Assembly: GCA_030147505.1 (NCBI GenBank)
Contig: JASBVG010000057.1
Location: forward strand, 1-64,000
Length of the DNA: 64,000 nt
From: Tardiphaga sp.
GTDB lineage: Bacteria > Pseudomonadota > Alphaproteobacteria > Rhizobiales > Xanthobacteraceae
Direction of reading: 5' to 3'
Shown: positions 18,516 through 27,630 of the stretch, in pieces
Layout: each line of letters opens with the position of its first letter
Numbering within the stretch: the stretch's first letter is position 1
Made by a program: the position numbers and the translations under genes
The notes under the pieces: generated by a model
The model's database searches: none
The model's input: the letters and a program-made list of their open reading frames with translations, nothing else
What the model was told of the DNA's origin: nothing

Positions 18516-19016
18516 ATGAAGACCATGAAGCTTCTGACGGCTGCGGCTGTTGTAACCGGACTGATGGCAACACCAGTACTGGCCAAGGACAAGACCAAGC
18601 ATCACGCAAAGGCGCATTCCGATTATGGCATGCAGATGCGCGACGACGGCTATCGCGACAGTGGTTATCGGAACGACATGCGTCGCTCGAGTAGTGGTTT
18701 CTGGCCGGCTGACGTCGCCGCCGGTGCCGTTGGCGGCGCGATCGGTGTCGCCGGCGCGGCTGTGAACACAGCCGGTGCGATCGCAACCGCTCCTTTCCGT
18801 CCTTGGGACAACAACGCGCCGTGGGATAACAGCCGACCATGGGACAACAGACGTGCCAATATCCAGAGCGGTACGTGGGATAACAGCTACGCCTATTACA
18901 ATGGGCCGGTGGATCGCTACGAATCACGCAACTCCTATGCCCGTCGCAATAATTTTGTCTGTCAACCCGGCACATGGTTCCGCGGTGAAGATGGACAGCG
19001 ACATCCTTGCCAATAA
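18516..19016 (+). CDS. Small secreted protein with PWDN repeats
   Basis: A 166-residue protein with a signal peptide (MKTMKLLTAAAVVTG to VLAKDKT). A Gly/Ala-rich hydrophobic segment AAGAVGGAIGVAGAAVNTAG (about residues 69-88) follows. Then come three or four short repeats of (R/A)PWDN or TWDN, and a C-terminal CQPGTWFRGEDGQRHPC block that could form one disulfide. Similar proteins in Bradyrhizobium are annotated as hypothetical. It is likely envelope associated. A GGAG sequence precedes the ATG at 18516, and a strong hairpin terminator follows. Confidence 0.75.
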   Translation: MKTMKLLTAAAVVTGLMATPVLAKDKTKHHAKAHSDYGMQMRDDGYRDSGYRNDMRRSSSGFWPADVAAGAVGGAIGVAGAAVNTAGAIATAPFRPWDNNAPWDNSRPWDNRRANIQSGTWDNSYAYYNGPVDRYESRNSYARRNNFVCQPGTWFRGEDGQRHPCQ

Positions 19017-19035
19017 CGTTTGGCGACGGTTAGCG

Positions 19036-19068
19036 GAAGAAAGGGCAGCCTCAGGTTGCCCTTTCTTC
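19036..19068 (+). terminator. Intrinsic terminator-like hairpin
   Basis: GAAGAAAGGGCA at 19036-19047 pairs perfectly with TGCCCTTTCTTC at 19057-19068, 20 bases after the stop of the PWDN-repeat gene. The 3' arm itself is T-rich. Confidence 0.75.
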
Positions 19069-19299
19069 TATGACTGGATATTCACGATACAAGTGTCCAC
19101 GCGAGGCCACACGTATCGACTTCTCGATTGACTCCTCAACTACCCGATAATCTCTGCGCGAAAACATCGCCCTTCGCACTTCCTCGATGCAAGCGAGAAT
19201 GCATAGCACGATCTGTGAGTTCCACAGTCGCCGTCCTAACGTGCTTTGTGTCTGAAAAGGGGGAGCAATGCGTCAACTACGGTTGAAAAATGGCGCTCG

Positions 19300-19974
19300 A
19301 TGGTGACAATCGCGCCGGATACGACCACGGGGGCGGGCGTGATCAAATCAAGGCAACCGGGCCTGTTAGCAACAACGTCGACAATCATCCTGCTTGCGGC
19401 ATCTTTCGCGCTGCAGCCGGAACGCGCGCATGCGCAATGGTGGACTGCGGCGCCGGCCGACTATGAAGACTGCGCCGAGCGCGTCGAAAAGTCGTCACTG
19501 AGTGGTGAAGCGAAGGCATTGGCACTATCGAATTGCGAAAGCAAGTTTGCTGGTCGACGCAAGCGTGGCGGTGGCTACAGCTATCACGACTTCATGCAGA
19601 GCCGCAGCTTCGACATCGCCGGGCCGAATCCCACCGCGGCGGAGCAGAAGATGATCGATGAGCAATACGCGATCTATCTCAACAATCAGCGGCGCAGTAT
19701 CATCCTCGCTGCTTTTGCCAAGAAGCAAGGTGAAGCTCAGCAGCAAGCCGCCGTCGAAGCGGATTTCCGGGATGATGCCACGACACAGGTCGCTGCCAGG
19801 AACACGCCGCCGGTCGCACTCCCTCGTCCGCGCCCGAAACAGCGCGCAGCCAAAGGACCGGATTGTGCGACTGAACCGCTCGCCTGCGGCTGGTCGAAAC
19901 TGTCGTCGGGTCTGAAAGACATCAAGGATGCTCTGTTCGGCACGTCCGCGCCAGCCAAGACCAAGCGCACCTGA
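19300..19974 (+). CDS. Hypothetical protein with N-terminal signal or anchor
   Basis: This 224-residue protein is of unrecognised family. A hydrophobic segment (TSTIILLAASFALQP) ends with an AHAQW cleavage-like site, so the product is probably periplasmic. The mature part begins with a Cys-containing helical region (YEDCAERVEKSSLS, ALSNCESKFAG). It continues with a basic loop, a Gln/Ala-rich helix, and a Pro/Arg stretch ending in a CATEPLACGW motif. An ATG at 19300 is chosen; a TTG frame from 19246 is less likely. Confidence 0.6.
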   Translation: MVTIAPDTTTGAGVIKSRQPGLLATTSTIILLAASFALQPERAHAQWWTAAPADYEDCAERVEKSSLSGEAKALALSNCESKFAGRRKRGGGYSYHDFMQSRSFDIAGPNPTAAEQKMIDEQYAIYLNNQRRSIILAAFAKKQGEAQQQAAVEADFRDDATTQVAARNTPPVALPRPRPKQRAAKGPDCATEPLACGWSKLSSGLKDIKDALFGTSAPAKTKRT

Positions 19975-20025
19975 TTCAGCTTCCAGGCCAGCCTCTTTGA
20001 TCGATGCAGACTGTCGCGGGTATGC

Positions 20026-20463
20026 TCAGTCGGAGATCACCATCGCCCAGAACATGCGATAGGGCGATTTCGGATTGATCACGGAGGCTACACCGACCTT
20101 GCGCGCGCCGGACATCAGTAGATTGGCACGATGGCCGGGGCTCTCCTCCCACTGCTTCAATGTTTCCGGGAAAGTGAGAAAGCCAGCGGCGATATTCTCG
20201 GCGGCCTTCGACTTTCGCAGCTTGGCGACACGAACCGAGAACGGACCGCCGGCGTCATGACTGACCTTGCCACTGGTCGACATGGCCCGCGCCTGTACGA
20301 GAGCGATAGCCGCAAGCTTGCTGTCCCTGGTGACAGCAGGAAGCTTGTGCGCGCGCCGGAACGCACTGATCTGGCTGGCATAATCTGCCGCAATTGCAGG
20401 AGCATGCAAGACCGCGGCAGCAATGCCGCTTACGGATAGCGCTATCAGGATTGGCGATTTCAT
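20026..20463 (-). CDS. CAP/SCP-domain secreted protein
   Basis: A 145-residue protein with a signal peptide (MKSPILIALSVSGIAA to APAIAADY) is followed by a CAP (SCP/PR1-like) domain. Diagnostic pieces are FRRAHKLPAV at the start of the fold, KVSHDAGGP, AENIAAG and WEESPGHRANLL near residues 105-118. The latter supplies the conserved His and the H-R-x-N-L-L motif. Bacterial CAP proteins are extracytoplasmic with mostly unknown function. The ATG at 20463 is preferred because the signal peptide begins there; the longer frame adds unrelated residues. Confidence 0.85.
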   Translation of the reverse strand: MKSPILIALSVSGIAAAVLHAPAIAADYASQISAFRRAHKLPAVTRDSKLAAIALVQARAMSTSGKVSHDAGGPFSVRVAKLRKSKAAENIAAGFLTFPETLKQWEESPGHRANLLMSGARKVGVASVINPKSPYRMFWAMVISD

Positions 20464-20615
20464 CGACGCATCCAGCGCTTGTGGCGATGCCGAACCGCAG
20501 GCCGGCGTCGCAGTGGCCCTTCCATAAACAAAGAGAGGTCGCATCTGCCAACCCTCCTTGTTGCAAAAGGGCCTGAAGCGCAAGCGCTTCAGACCAGAGC
20601 TTTCGAAACCGACGA

Positions 20616-20897
20616 TTATTTCTTAACCTTCTTCGCCTTTGCCGTCTTCGCCTTCTTCACCGACTTAGCGGCTGCCTTGACGGTCTTCGCGGTGGCGACC
20701 TTCTTGGCCTTGCGGCGGCGATGTCCGAGCGGAATGCCAAGCTTGATGGCTTTCTGACGCAGCGAACCGCCGGTGCGCTTCATTTCCTTGGCGATCTGTT
20801 CGAGCGGGGTCTGGGCCTTCGAATGTGCGCGGAGGATTTTTTCGTCTTCCTTGGTGTATTCACGACGCACAAGTTTCTTTTTTGCTTTCTTGGCCAT
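20616..20897 (-). CDS. Small basic protein with Lys/Ala-rich C-terminal tail
   Basis: This 93-residue protein has an N-terminal helical segment (REYTKEDEKILRAHSKA to SLRQKAIKLGIPLG) that resembles a SANT/Myb-like or GcrA-like helix-turn-helix. A tail made almost only of Lys, Ala, Thr and Val (KKVATAKTVKAAAK) ends in KKVKK. The tail composition is that of histone H1-like bacterial proteins such as HupB tails or HC1. Binding to DNA is therefore a reasonable inference. It is monocistronic, with GGAGCTCC just upstream of the ATG at 20897. Confidence 0.8.
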   Translation of the reverse strand: MAKKAKKKLVRREYTKEDEKILRAHSKAQTPLEQIAKEMKRTGGSLRQKAIKLGIPLGHRRRKAKKVATAKTVKAAAKSVKKAKTAKAKKVKK

Positions 20898-21374
20898 AGG
20901 AGCTCCGATTTGTAGTTGAGAATTTCAGCTGGCACACGTCCGGCCGATGCGTATGGAGGGATTGACGTCAGATTTTCTAAGCACGATCGAACCTTCGTCA
21001 AATCACGTGACTATCTATACTAGAGAAGTTGAGAATGACATAGGCTTTGATGACACATCACGATGAGCAGTATCGAACGCGCATTGCGCTTTATCGAACT
21101 CACTGATTGATACGCATTTACTACCTCACCACGTGATCTGCTGCTGCACACGGATCGCTTCGAGATCATCAGTTCTCACAAACGTAGTCCAACTAAACAT
21201 TCCCACCAGCAAATCACACATCAAATGATGCATGATATTACCTCCACGACATGTTGACGCGTGTAGTTACACGATCACTCGCTCCTTATGCGGCTGCATA
21301 ACGCTTGCCGCAGTTTTGATTTCAGAATGTGTAGGGGCGTGGAAAAGGCATCATCGACCGGCGACAGCAAGTAA
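20898..21374. other. Intergenic region of 477 bases, low in GC
   Basis: No frame here has a plausible translation or ribosome binding site. The region is clearly more AT-rich than its flanks, with several TGATGATG/CATCATCA-like short words. It likely includes the promoter of the Lys-rich protein gene at its left side. No RNA gene is recognised. Confidence 0.45.
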
Positions 21375-22379
21375 CTACAGATCACGAATTTGTTGAGCAG
21401 ATAACGCCGGTGAACCGCACCGCGCCGCCTCTGCAGCCTTCACCATCTCAATCACGCGACGGCTTAGCGGCGTCGCAACGCCATGTTGATTCGCCAATTG
21501 CAGAATGACGCCTTGCAGATAATCGATCTCTGTAGGGCGACCGCGCTGCAGATCCTCCCACATGGATGAGCGCGCATTGATGTCGATCTTCATCACCCGC
21601 CGCAGGATCGGACCAAATATGCCATCCGGCAACCGCAGCAGATGCGGCGTGAGCCAGGGAGGAATTGCGGTCGCCGCGATCGGCGAAATGCCTGCGGCAC
21701 GCAATACCGCGAGCCCCTCGGCCATCTGATCAGCGAACAGAAGTCGCCATGCACGCTGCTGCAACTGCGCGTGCAGCGGCAGATCGGACAGCGCGTTCAA
21801 TGCGTTGCTCAGATTGACCAGCAGCTTGCCCCATTGCACGCCGGCGATATTGCCCGTCGATTGGACCGGCAAATCCGTGGCCGTCAGCCGGGCCGCCGTG
21901 TCATCGCTGTCGCGCTCGATCACCAGTGCCCCGGACGTTGCGCGGTGCACCGTCCCGTCGTCCTGCGTCACCACATTGAACGGCACCATACCGCCCAACA
22001 CCCGGTGGCCGGGCAAAGCCCGCTTGAGAATAGCGACATTGCCGACGCCGTTCTGCAAACTGACAATTGCCGCATCTGCGGCAGCGTATCGAGCGATCAG
22101 CCCGGCCATTGCAGCCGTGTCGCCGCTCTTCACGGCCACGATGACGATGCCGGCGTCTTTTATGATCGCCGGATCGTCGGAAGGGTTGACCTGCTCGGCA
22201 CTCAATTGCCATCGCCCGCCCTCGAAGCTCGTCAGCTCCAATCCGTGGCGCGCGATACCATCGACCACCCGCGGGCGCGCCAGCAAAGAGACAGGACGAC
22301 CGGTCACTGCGAGCATGCCGCCGACGAAGCAGCCGATGCTGCCGGCACCGGCAATACAGACGGGGCGCTGTGCGTTCAC
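21375..22379 (-). CDS. 2-dehydropantoate 2-reductase family protein (PanE/ApbA-like)
   Basis: Ketopantoate reductase family enzymes reduce 2-dehydropantoate to pantoate with NADPH. The N-terminal Rossmann motif IAGAGSIGCFVGG (about residues 8-20), the conserved VSLQNGVGN loop, and the catalytic-Lys helix VQWGKLLVNLSNALNAL in the C-terminal domain are all present. The start is taken as the GTG at 22379, which has GGAAGG 4 bases upstream, giving 334 residues; a GTG at 22430 is an alternative. Several paralogues of this family exist in Rhizobiales and many act on other 2-oxo acids, so the panE symbol is not assigned. Confidence 0.87.
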   Translation of the reverse strand: MNAQRPVCIAGAGSIGCFVGGMLAVTGRPVSLLARPRVVDGIARHGLELTSFEGGRWQLSAEQVNPSDDPAIIKDAGIVIVAVKSGDTAAMAGLIARYAAADAAIVSLQNGVGNVAILKRALPGHRVLGGMVPFNVVTQDDGTVHRATSGALVIERDSDDTAARLTATDLPVQSTGNIAGVQWGKLLVNLSNALNALSDLPLHAQLQQRAWRLLFADQMAEGLAVLRAAGISPIAATAIPPWLTPHLLRLPDGIFGPILRRVMKIDINARSSMWEDLQRGRPTEIDYLQGVILQLANQHGVATPLSRRVIEMVKAAEAARCGSPALSAQQIRDL

Positions 22380-22514
22380 GTCACCTTCCACTCCTGAACC
22401 ATATCCGTTCCTAGCAAAATGCGACTGCACTGCATACCTGTGGAACCGACTCGACTTGTCCGCGTCATATCGCGGAGCTATCTTTTGTAGGGGCTGGCTG
22501 GACAGGAGACGACG

Positions 22515-23156
22515 ATGGGTTTGCTCGACATTCTAAACGGCATGGCGAACGGGCCACGCGGCCCCAGCGATCCCAATGACAAGAGCGGCGGCATGTCGCC
22601 ACTCACCATGGCGATCCTCGCGCTACTCGCCTACAAAGGTTACAAACATATCGCCGGTGGCCAGCAACAGCCGGCACCGCAAGGGCAGCCGCAGATGCCG
22701 GCACCCACTCAAGCCAGTGCGAGTGACGGCGGCGGTCTCGGCGGATTGCTCGGCGGCCTTCTGGGCGGTAACGCAGGAAACGGACAAGGCGGCGCGACTG
22801 GCGGAGGTGGTCTCGGCGACCTGCTACGGGGCCCGCTTGGCGGTCTGCTTGGGGGCGCCGCAGCCGGCACGGTGCTCAGCGGCGGTCTCGGCGATCTCGT
22901 GAAGCGCCTGCAGGAGAACGGCCAGGGTGACGCGGCGGACTCCTGGGTTCAGCCCGGACCAAACAAGCAGATCTCGCCGGGCGATCTCGGCGCTGCACTC
23001 GGCGCCGACAGCATCGCGCAGCTCACCGCCCGCACCGGCATGTCGCGCGAGCAGCTGCTTTCCGAACTCAGCAACGAACTTCCTGGTGCGGTGGATGAGT
23101 TTACACCGCATGGCCGGCTACCGACCGAGGACGAAGCCTCGTCGCGCTGGGTCTAG
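22515..23156 (+). CDS. YidB / DUF937-type protein
   Basis: This 213-residue protein starts with MGLLDILNGM and has a short hydrophobic segment (about residues 30-42). A long Gly/Leu-rich low-complexity region (GGLGGLLGGLLGGN) follows, and then a C-terminal YidB domain with SWVQPGPNKQISPGDL and MSREQLLSELS. YidB-family proteins are widespread and of unknown function. The tail ends in an unstructured acidic stretch. It is followed 25 bases later by a small membrane protein on the same strand. Confidence 0.87.
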   Translation: MGLLDILNGMANGPRGPSDPNDKSGGMSPLTMAILALLAYKGYKHIAGGQQQPAPQGQPQMPAPTQASASDGGGLGGLLGGLLGGNAGNGQGGATGGGGLGDLLRGPLGGLLGGAAAGTVLSGGLGDLVKRLQENGQGDAADSWVQPGPNKQISPGDLGAALGADSIAQLTARTGMSREQLLSELSNELPGAVDEFTPHGRLPTEDEASSRWV

Positions 23157-23181
23157 TTCATATCGAAGAGGGGGAACTGTA

Positions 23182-23451
23182 ATGCTCTGGATCATTCTTG
23201 TCGGCTTCGTGGCGGGCATTCTCGCCCGCCTCATCTCTCCGGGCCCGAACAATCCCTCGGGCTTCATCCTGACCACCCTGCTCGGGATCGCGGGCGCGTT
23301 CCTGGCCACCTTCATAGGCCAGCAGATCGGTCACTACGGCCCGAACCAAGGTGCCGGCTTTATCACCGCCACGATCGGCGCGCTGGTGGTATTGTTTATC
23401 TGGAACAGACTGGTTGTCCGCGGATCGATCCCGGATCCCGGCCGGCGTTGA
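23182..23451 (+). CDS. GlsB/YeaQ/YmgE-family small membrane protein
   Basis: An 89-residue protein with three hydrophobic helices and the family's Gly-rich pattern. It has MLWIILVGFVAGILARL, TTLLGIAGAFLATFIG and GFITATIGALVVLFIW. Members of this family (transglycosylase-associated proteins) are stress-induced inner-membrane proteins with unclear function. GAGGGGGAA lies 6 bases before the ATG at 23182. The gene probably shares a transcript with the YidB gene and ends at the strong terminator immediately downstream. Confidence 0.9.
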   Translation: MLWIILVGFVAGILARLISPGPNNPSGFILTTLLGIAGAFLATFIGQQIGHYGPNQGAGFITATIGALVVLFIWNRLVVRGSIPDPGRR

Positions 23452-23461
23452 AGATCGAATG

Positions 23462-23494
23462 AAAAGCCCCGGTCGCATCGACCGGGGCTTTTTT
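23462..23494 (+). terminator. Intrinsic terminator
   Basis: A 12-bp perfect GC-rich stem (AAGCCCCGGTCG / CGACCGGGGCTT) with a CAT loop is followed by TTTT. It also lies 2 bases from the stop of the convergent SDR gene and may serve both directions. Confidence 0.9.
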
Positions 23495-23495
23495 C

Positions 23496-24290
23496 TTATG
23501 CTCGCACCGACAGTAGATGCATGCCGGCATCCATGCGCACCAGTTCGCCGGTCATGTGGCTGGATGGCGGCGTGGCGAGGAAGCAGATGAGTTGCGCGAT
23601 GTCCTCGGCCGTCGAGGCCGCATGCAGCGGCACTCGGGCGATCACTGCCTCGCGGACCTTGGCAGCGGCATCCGCGCCGCGCCCCTTGGTAAACCACGGC
23701 GTATCGATATAGCCGGGGCAAACGGTGTTGACCCGGATCAGCGGCGCCAGTGCCCGCGCCAGCGATAGCGTGATCGAGTTCAGCGCGCCCTTGCTGGCCG
23801 CATAGGCGACCGATGAGCCGGCGCCTGACAGACCGGCCATCGACGACACATTCACCACTGCCGCCGCACGACCGGAAGCCCTCGCGCCGCTTTCGAGCAG
23901 GGCCCGCGCCGCGCGCACCATCTGATACGGTCCGATGGTGTTGACGCCATAGATCCACTGGAAGTCTTCCGCCGAAAGCCCGTCGAGATCGTCATGCGCG
24001 ACATGTTTGGTCACGCCGGCATTGTTGACCAGGGCATCGATGCGCCCCCACTTCTCGGCCGCGGCGACGATCTTCTTGCAGTCCTCGTCCTTCGAGACAT
24101 CGCCCTGCACAACCACGACCTCGACAGCACCAAGCTGGCGGCATTGCTCCGCAGTTGCCTCCGCCTCTTTTGCACTCGACGAATAGTTGATCACGAGGCG
24201 CGCGCCATCCTTGGCGAGAATGGCCGCCGTTGCAGCGCCGAGCCCCGACGCCGATCCCGTAATCACTGCGCACAAACCATCCGTCGACAT
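23496..24290 (-). CDS. Short-chain dehydrogenase/reductase
   Basis: This SDR of about 264 residues has an intact cofactor site TGSASGLG, the structural NNAG motif, a catalytic Ser in NVSSMAG and YAASK as the catalytic Tyr/Lys pair. ICPGYI-like VCPGYIDTPW follows. It should be an NAD(P)-dependent oxidoreductase of hydroxyacyl or alcohol substrates. The start is taken at 24290 (MSTDG), 6 bases after GAGGAA; another ATG lies 6 bases upstream. It is divergent from the acyl-CoA dehydrogenase unit, so it could supply the 3-hydroxyacyl-CoA dehydrogenase step, which is inference. Confidence 0.9.
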   Translation of the reverse strand: MSTDGLCAVITGSASGLGAATAAILAKDGARLVINYSSSAKEAEATAEQCRQLGAVEVVVVQGDVSKDEDCKKIVAAAEKWGRIDALVNNAGVTKHVAHDDLDGLSAEDFQWIYGVNTIGPYQMVRAARALLESGARASGRAAAVVNVSSMAGLSGAGSSVAYAASKGALNSITLSLARALAPLIRVNTVCPGYIDTPWFTKGRGADAAAKVREAVIARVPLHAASTAEDIAQLICFLATPPSSHMTGELVRMDAGMHLLSVRA

Positions 24291-24530
24291 CAGCATTTCC
24301 TCTGTTTCTGTTGTTCAGGCCGAGTGATCTAACCCTCCTCGCGCTGGTATACAACCGTAGCCATTCGCTGCGCGGAATAAGCGCGCATCATGCCGCCACC
24401 GCAGACCACAATGCAGGTGCGCCGCTTGCATCATGCCCGCTTTTCCGCATCATGCCCCGCAACAACAGTGGCAGCACTCCATGCCCGGCATTCCCTGCCG
24501 AATGAGATGCGCTATCACACGGGGAACGCC

Positions 24531-25583
24531 TTGACCGAGACAGACAATATTGTCGCCGAAACCGCCGAGCGCATCTTCGCCGATCTCGCGGACGCACAAA
24601 CCATCAATCACGACAAGCAAGGCACCTGGAAAGCCCCATTGTGGCAGGCGCTCGCCGAGTCCGGCCTGCCTCTGTCCTGGGTGCCTGAAGAGTGTGATGG
24701 CTCCGGCGCCAGCATGGCCGAAGGCTTCGGCGTGCTCGGCGTTGCCGGCCGTGCCGGCGTCAGCGTTCCACTCGCCGAAACCATGCTCGCCGGCTGGCTG
24801 CTCGCACAGGGCAAGATCAAATCGCCCGAAGGCATGATGACCGTCGCGCCGGCGGGACCGCGCGATCGCCTCACGCTCAATGCCGACGGCACCATCTCCG
24901 GCCGCGCCCGCGGCATTCCTTTCGCCACGGAAGCGGAGCATATCGCCGTCATCGCCGGCGGCTCCATCGCACTGGTCGAAGCCAGCGCCTGCATGATCGA
25001 TGCGGGCCTCAGTCTCGCTGGCGATCATTCCGACACCGTGCATTTCGACAAGGTCAAGCCGGTCGCGATCGAGAAGGCCTCAGCGGGCATCGATGAGAAA
25101 GCCCTGCTGCTGATGGGCGCGCTGGTGCGCAGCCTGCAGATCGCTGGCGCACTCGAGAGCATGCTGAGCATCAGTGTGCAATATTCCGGCGAGCGCGTCG
25201 CCTTCGAGAAGAAGATTTCGAAGTTCCAGGCCGTCCAGCACAATCTCGCGAGACTTGCCGGCGAGACCTCCGCAGCCCTCGCCGCTGCCAGCTCTGCTGC
25301 CGACGCTTTCTCGCACGGCAAGCCGATCGACGACGCGTTGTTCCTCGAAGCCGCCGCGGCGAAAATCCGCTGCTCTGAAGCAGCCGAAAAAGGCGCCGCC
25401 ATCGCCCATCAGGTACATGGTGCGATCGGCTTTACCCAGGAACACATCCTGCATCGCTATACACTCCGCGCGCTCGCCTGGCGCGATGACTTCGGCAGCG
25501 AAAGCTATTGGGCAGTCGAGCTCGGCAAACTGGTTGCCCAACGCGGCGCCGATGAGCTGTGGCCCCTGGTTGCCTCGCGCTAA
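24531..25583 (+). CDS. Acyl-CoA dehydrogenase (small-subunit type)
   Basis: A 350-residue acyl-CoA dehydrogenase-family flavoprotein. The N-terminal helical part contains WQALAESGLPLSWVPEE, and the middle beta domain is weakly conserved. The C-terminal helical domain has the VHGAIGFTQEHILHRYTLRALAW stretch, shown in pieces around residues 295-320. Proteins of this shape often form heteromers with a second dehydrogenase such as the one encoded 21 bases downstream. A TTG at 24531 with GGGGAA upstream gives MTETDN-type family start; an ATG at 24507 is the alternative. Confidence 0.88.
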   Translation: MTETDNIVAETAERIFADLADAQTINHDKQGTWKAPLWQALAESGLPLSWVPEECDGSGASMAEGFGVLGVAGRAGVSVPLAETMLAGWLLAQGKIKSPEGMMTVAPAGPRDRLTLNADGTISGRARGIPFATEAEHIAVIAGGSIALVEASACMIDAGLSLAGDHSDTVHFDKVKPVAIEKASAGIDEKALLLMGALVRSLQIAGALESMLSISVQYSGERVAFEKKISKFQAVQHNLARLAGETSAALAAASSAADAFSHGKPIDDALFLEAAAAKIRCSEAAEKGAAIAHQVHGAIGFTQEHILHRYTLRALAWRDDFGSESYWAVELGKLVAQRGADELWPLVASR

Positions 25584-25604
25584 CGGAAAGAGACGAGAAT
25601 CGAC

Positions 25605-26765
25605 ATGACCGCAGCCCTTCGTTTCGATCCGATCCGCCTGCCGCCCGAATGCGAGCAGCTCCGCAAGGAAGTCCGCGCTTTCCTCGCCGATGAAATTGCC
25701 GCCGGCACCTTCGATCCGCACCGTCCGGTGCAGGAAGATGCGGACAACCGCGAATTCTCCCGCCGCGTCGGCGAGAAGGGCTGGCTCGGCATGACCTGGC
25801 CCAAGAAATATGGCGGCCATGAGCGTTCGTTCCTCGAACGCTATGTGGTCACAGAGGAGATGCGCGTTGCCAATGCGCCGGTGCGCCGCTTCTTCGTCGC
25901 CGACCGCCAGAGTGGCCCGGTGCTGCTGAAATACGCGCCCGAGCACATCAAGATGGACATCCTGCCGCGCATCTGCCGCGGCGAGATCTGCTTCTCCATT
26001 GGCATGAGCGAGCCGAATTCCGGCTCCGACCTGTTCGCCGCAAAGACCAAGGCCACCAAAACCGATGGCGGCTTCCTGATCAATGGCAGCAAGATCTGGA
26101 CGACCTCGGCGCATATCGCCGACTACATGATCGCGATCTTCCGCACCTCGCCGCCGACAAAGGAAAACCGCCGCCACGGCCTCACCCAGTTCCTGGTTAA
26201 CATGAAGACCCCGGGCATCAAGGTGAACCCGATCGACCAGATCACCGGCCAGCAGGAATTCAACGAAGTCGTCTTCACCGATGCCTTCATCCCGGATGAC
26301 CACATGCTCGGCGAAATCGACGGCGCCTGGAAACAAGCGACCTCCGAGCTTGCTTACGAGCGCTCCGGCCCCGAGCGTTTCCTCGAAACCTATTACACGC
26401 TGACCGAACTGGTTCGTGCCGTCGGCCCCTCGCCGGATACGCGCAGCGCCGAAGGCATCGGCCGTCTGGTGGCGCAACTCCACACCATGCGCCGCATGTC
26501 GGTGTCGGTGGCGGGCATGCTGCAGGCCGGCAAGGAGCCGGTGGTGGAAGCCTCCATCGTCAAGGATATCGGCACGGTGTGGGAGCAGCAGCTCCCGCAC
26601 CGTGTCCGCGACCTCGCCGCCTTCGTCGACGAAAACGCCTCCAATCATGCGACGCTGGAGGAAATGCTCGACTTCGCCATCAAGACGGCGCCGAAACTCA
26701 CCATCCAGGGCGGTACCACCGAAGTGTTGCGCGGCATCATCGCGCGCGGCCTCGGCCTGCGCTGA
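25605..26765 (+). CDS. Acyl-CoA dehydrogenase
   Basis: This 386-residue FAD enzyme catalyses alpha,beta-dehydrogenation of an acyl-CoA. It shows the family's signature ICFSIGMSEPNSGSDL (about residues 125-140), the KIWTTSAH substrate/FAD loop and the C-terminal IQGGTTEVLRGIIARGLGLR. The base position is within the LAYERSGPERF helix region. It is between a second dehydrogenase and an enoyl-CoA hydratase, spaced 21 and 25 bases. The three form one operon for the first beta-oxidation steps on an unidentified substrate. Confidence 0.93.
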   Translation: MTAALRFDPIRLPPECEQLRKEVRAFLADEIAAGTFDPHRPVQEDADNREFSRRVGEKGWLGMTWPKKYGGHERSFLERYVVTEEMRVANAPVRRFFVADRQSGPVLLKYAPEHIKMDILPRICRGEICFSIGMSEPNSGSDLFAAKTKATKTDGGFLINGSKIWTTSAHIADYMIAIFRTSPPTKENRRHGLTQFLVNMKTPGIKVNPIDQITGQQEFNEVVFTDAFIPDDHMLGEIDGAWKQATSELAYERSGPERFLETYYTLTELVRAVGPSPDTRSAEGIGRLVAQLHTMRRMSVSVAGMLQAGKEPVVEASIVKDIGTVWEQQLPHRVRDLAAFVDENASNHATLEEMLDFAIKTAPKLTIQGGTTEVLRGIIARGLGLR

Positions 26766-26790
26766 TCACACCGATTGAATTGAGGACATC

Positions 26791-27594
26791 ATGACCACCT
26801 ACAAAGACATCGCCGTCGAGATCCGTGGCCACATCGCGATCATCGAGATCCGCAAGCCGCCATTGAACTTCTTCGACATCCTGCTGATCCAGCAGATCGC
26901 CAACGCCCTCGACGAGATCGACGCCAATCCCGAGCTGCGCGCCACTGTCCTGTGCGCGCAGGGCAAAGCCTTCTGCGCCGGCGCCGACTTCAGCGATCCG
27001 AACCGCAAGGAAACCGTCGCTGATGCGTCCGGCGATCCCGCCGACAATCTCGGCTCGATCGGCCATCTCTATATGGAAGCCGTGCGCATTTTCCGCGCCA
27101 AGAAGCCGATCGTCGCCGCCGTGCAGGGTGCAGCCATCGGCGGCGGTCTCGGCCTTGCCGTTTCCGCCGACTTCCGTGTCGCCTGCCCGGAAACCCGTTT
27201 CGCCGCCAACTTCACCCGCCTCGGCTTCCACCCCGGCTTCGGCCTGACCGTGTCGCTCACCGAGCTGATCGGCAAGAACAATGCCGAGCTGATGTTCTAC
27301 ACCTCGCGCCGGGTCGGCGGCGAGGAAGCACTGAAGATGGGCCTCGCCAATGTGCTGGTGCCTCAGGATCAGGTGCGCGACGCCGCCATCAAGCTGGCCG
27401 AGGAGATCGCCGAGAACTCGCCGCTCGGCCTGCTTTCGACCCGCGCCACCATGCGAGGCGGCCTCGCCGATCGCGTCGCCAAGGCGACCGAGCACGAACT
27501 CGCCGAGCAGACCCGCCTGCGCAAGACCGAAGATTTCAAGGAAGGCGTCAAGGCCACCGCCGAACGCCGCCTGCCGAATTTCAAGGGGCGCTAA
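26791..27594 (+). CDS. Enoyl-CoA hydratase/isomerase family protein
   Basis: A 267-residue crotonase-fold enzyme. The first oxyanion-hole segment is GKAFCAGADFSD and the second is VQGAAIGGGLGLAVSADFRVA. KPPLNFFDI near the N-terminus is typical. It should add water to a 2-enoyl-CoA or act on a related thioester. It ends the three-gene unit that begins with the two dehydrogenases, and a strong terminator follows 37 bases later. Confidence 0.92.
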   Translation: MTTYKDIAVEIRGHIAIIEIRKPPLNFFDILLIQQIANALDEIDANPELRATVLCAQGKAFCAGADFSDPNRKETVADASGDPADNLGSIGHLYMEAVRIFRAKKPIVAAVQGAAIGGGLGLAVSADFRVACPETRFAANFTRLGFHPGFGLTVSLTELIGKNNAELMFYTSRRVGGEEALKMGLANVLVPQDQVRDAAIKLAEEIAENSPLGLLSTRATMRGGLADRVAKATEHELAEQTRLRKTEDFKEGVKATAERRLPNFKGR

Positions 27595-27630
27595 GTCCCC
27601 GTCGGGTTTGCTTTGCAAACCTCATACTGG

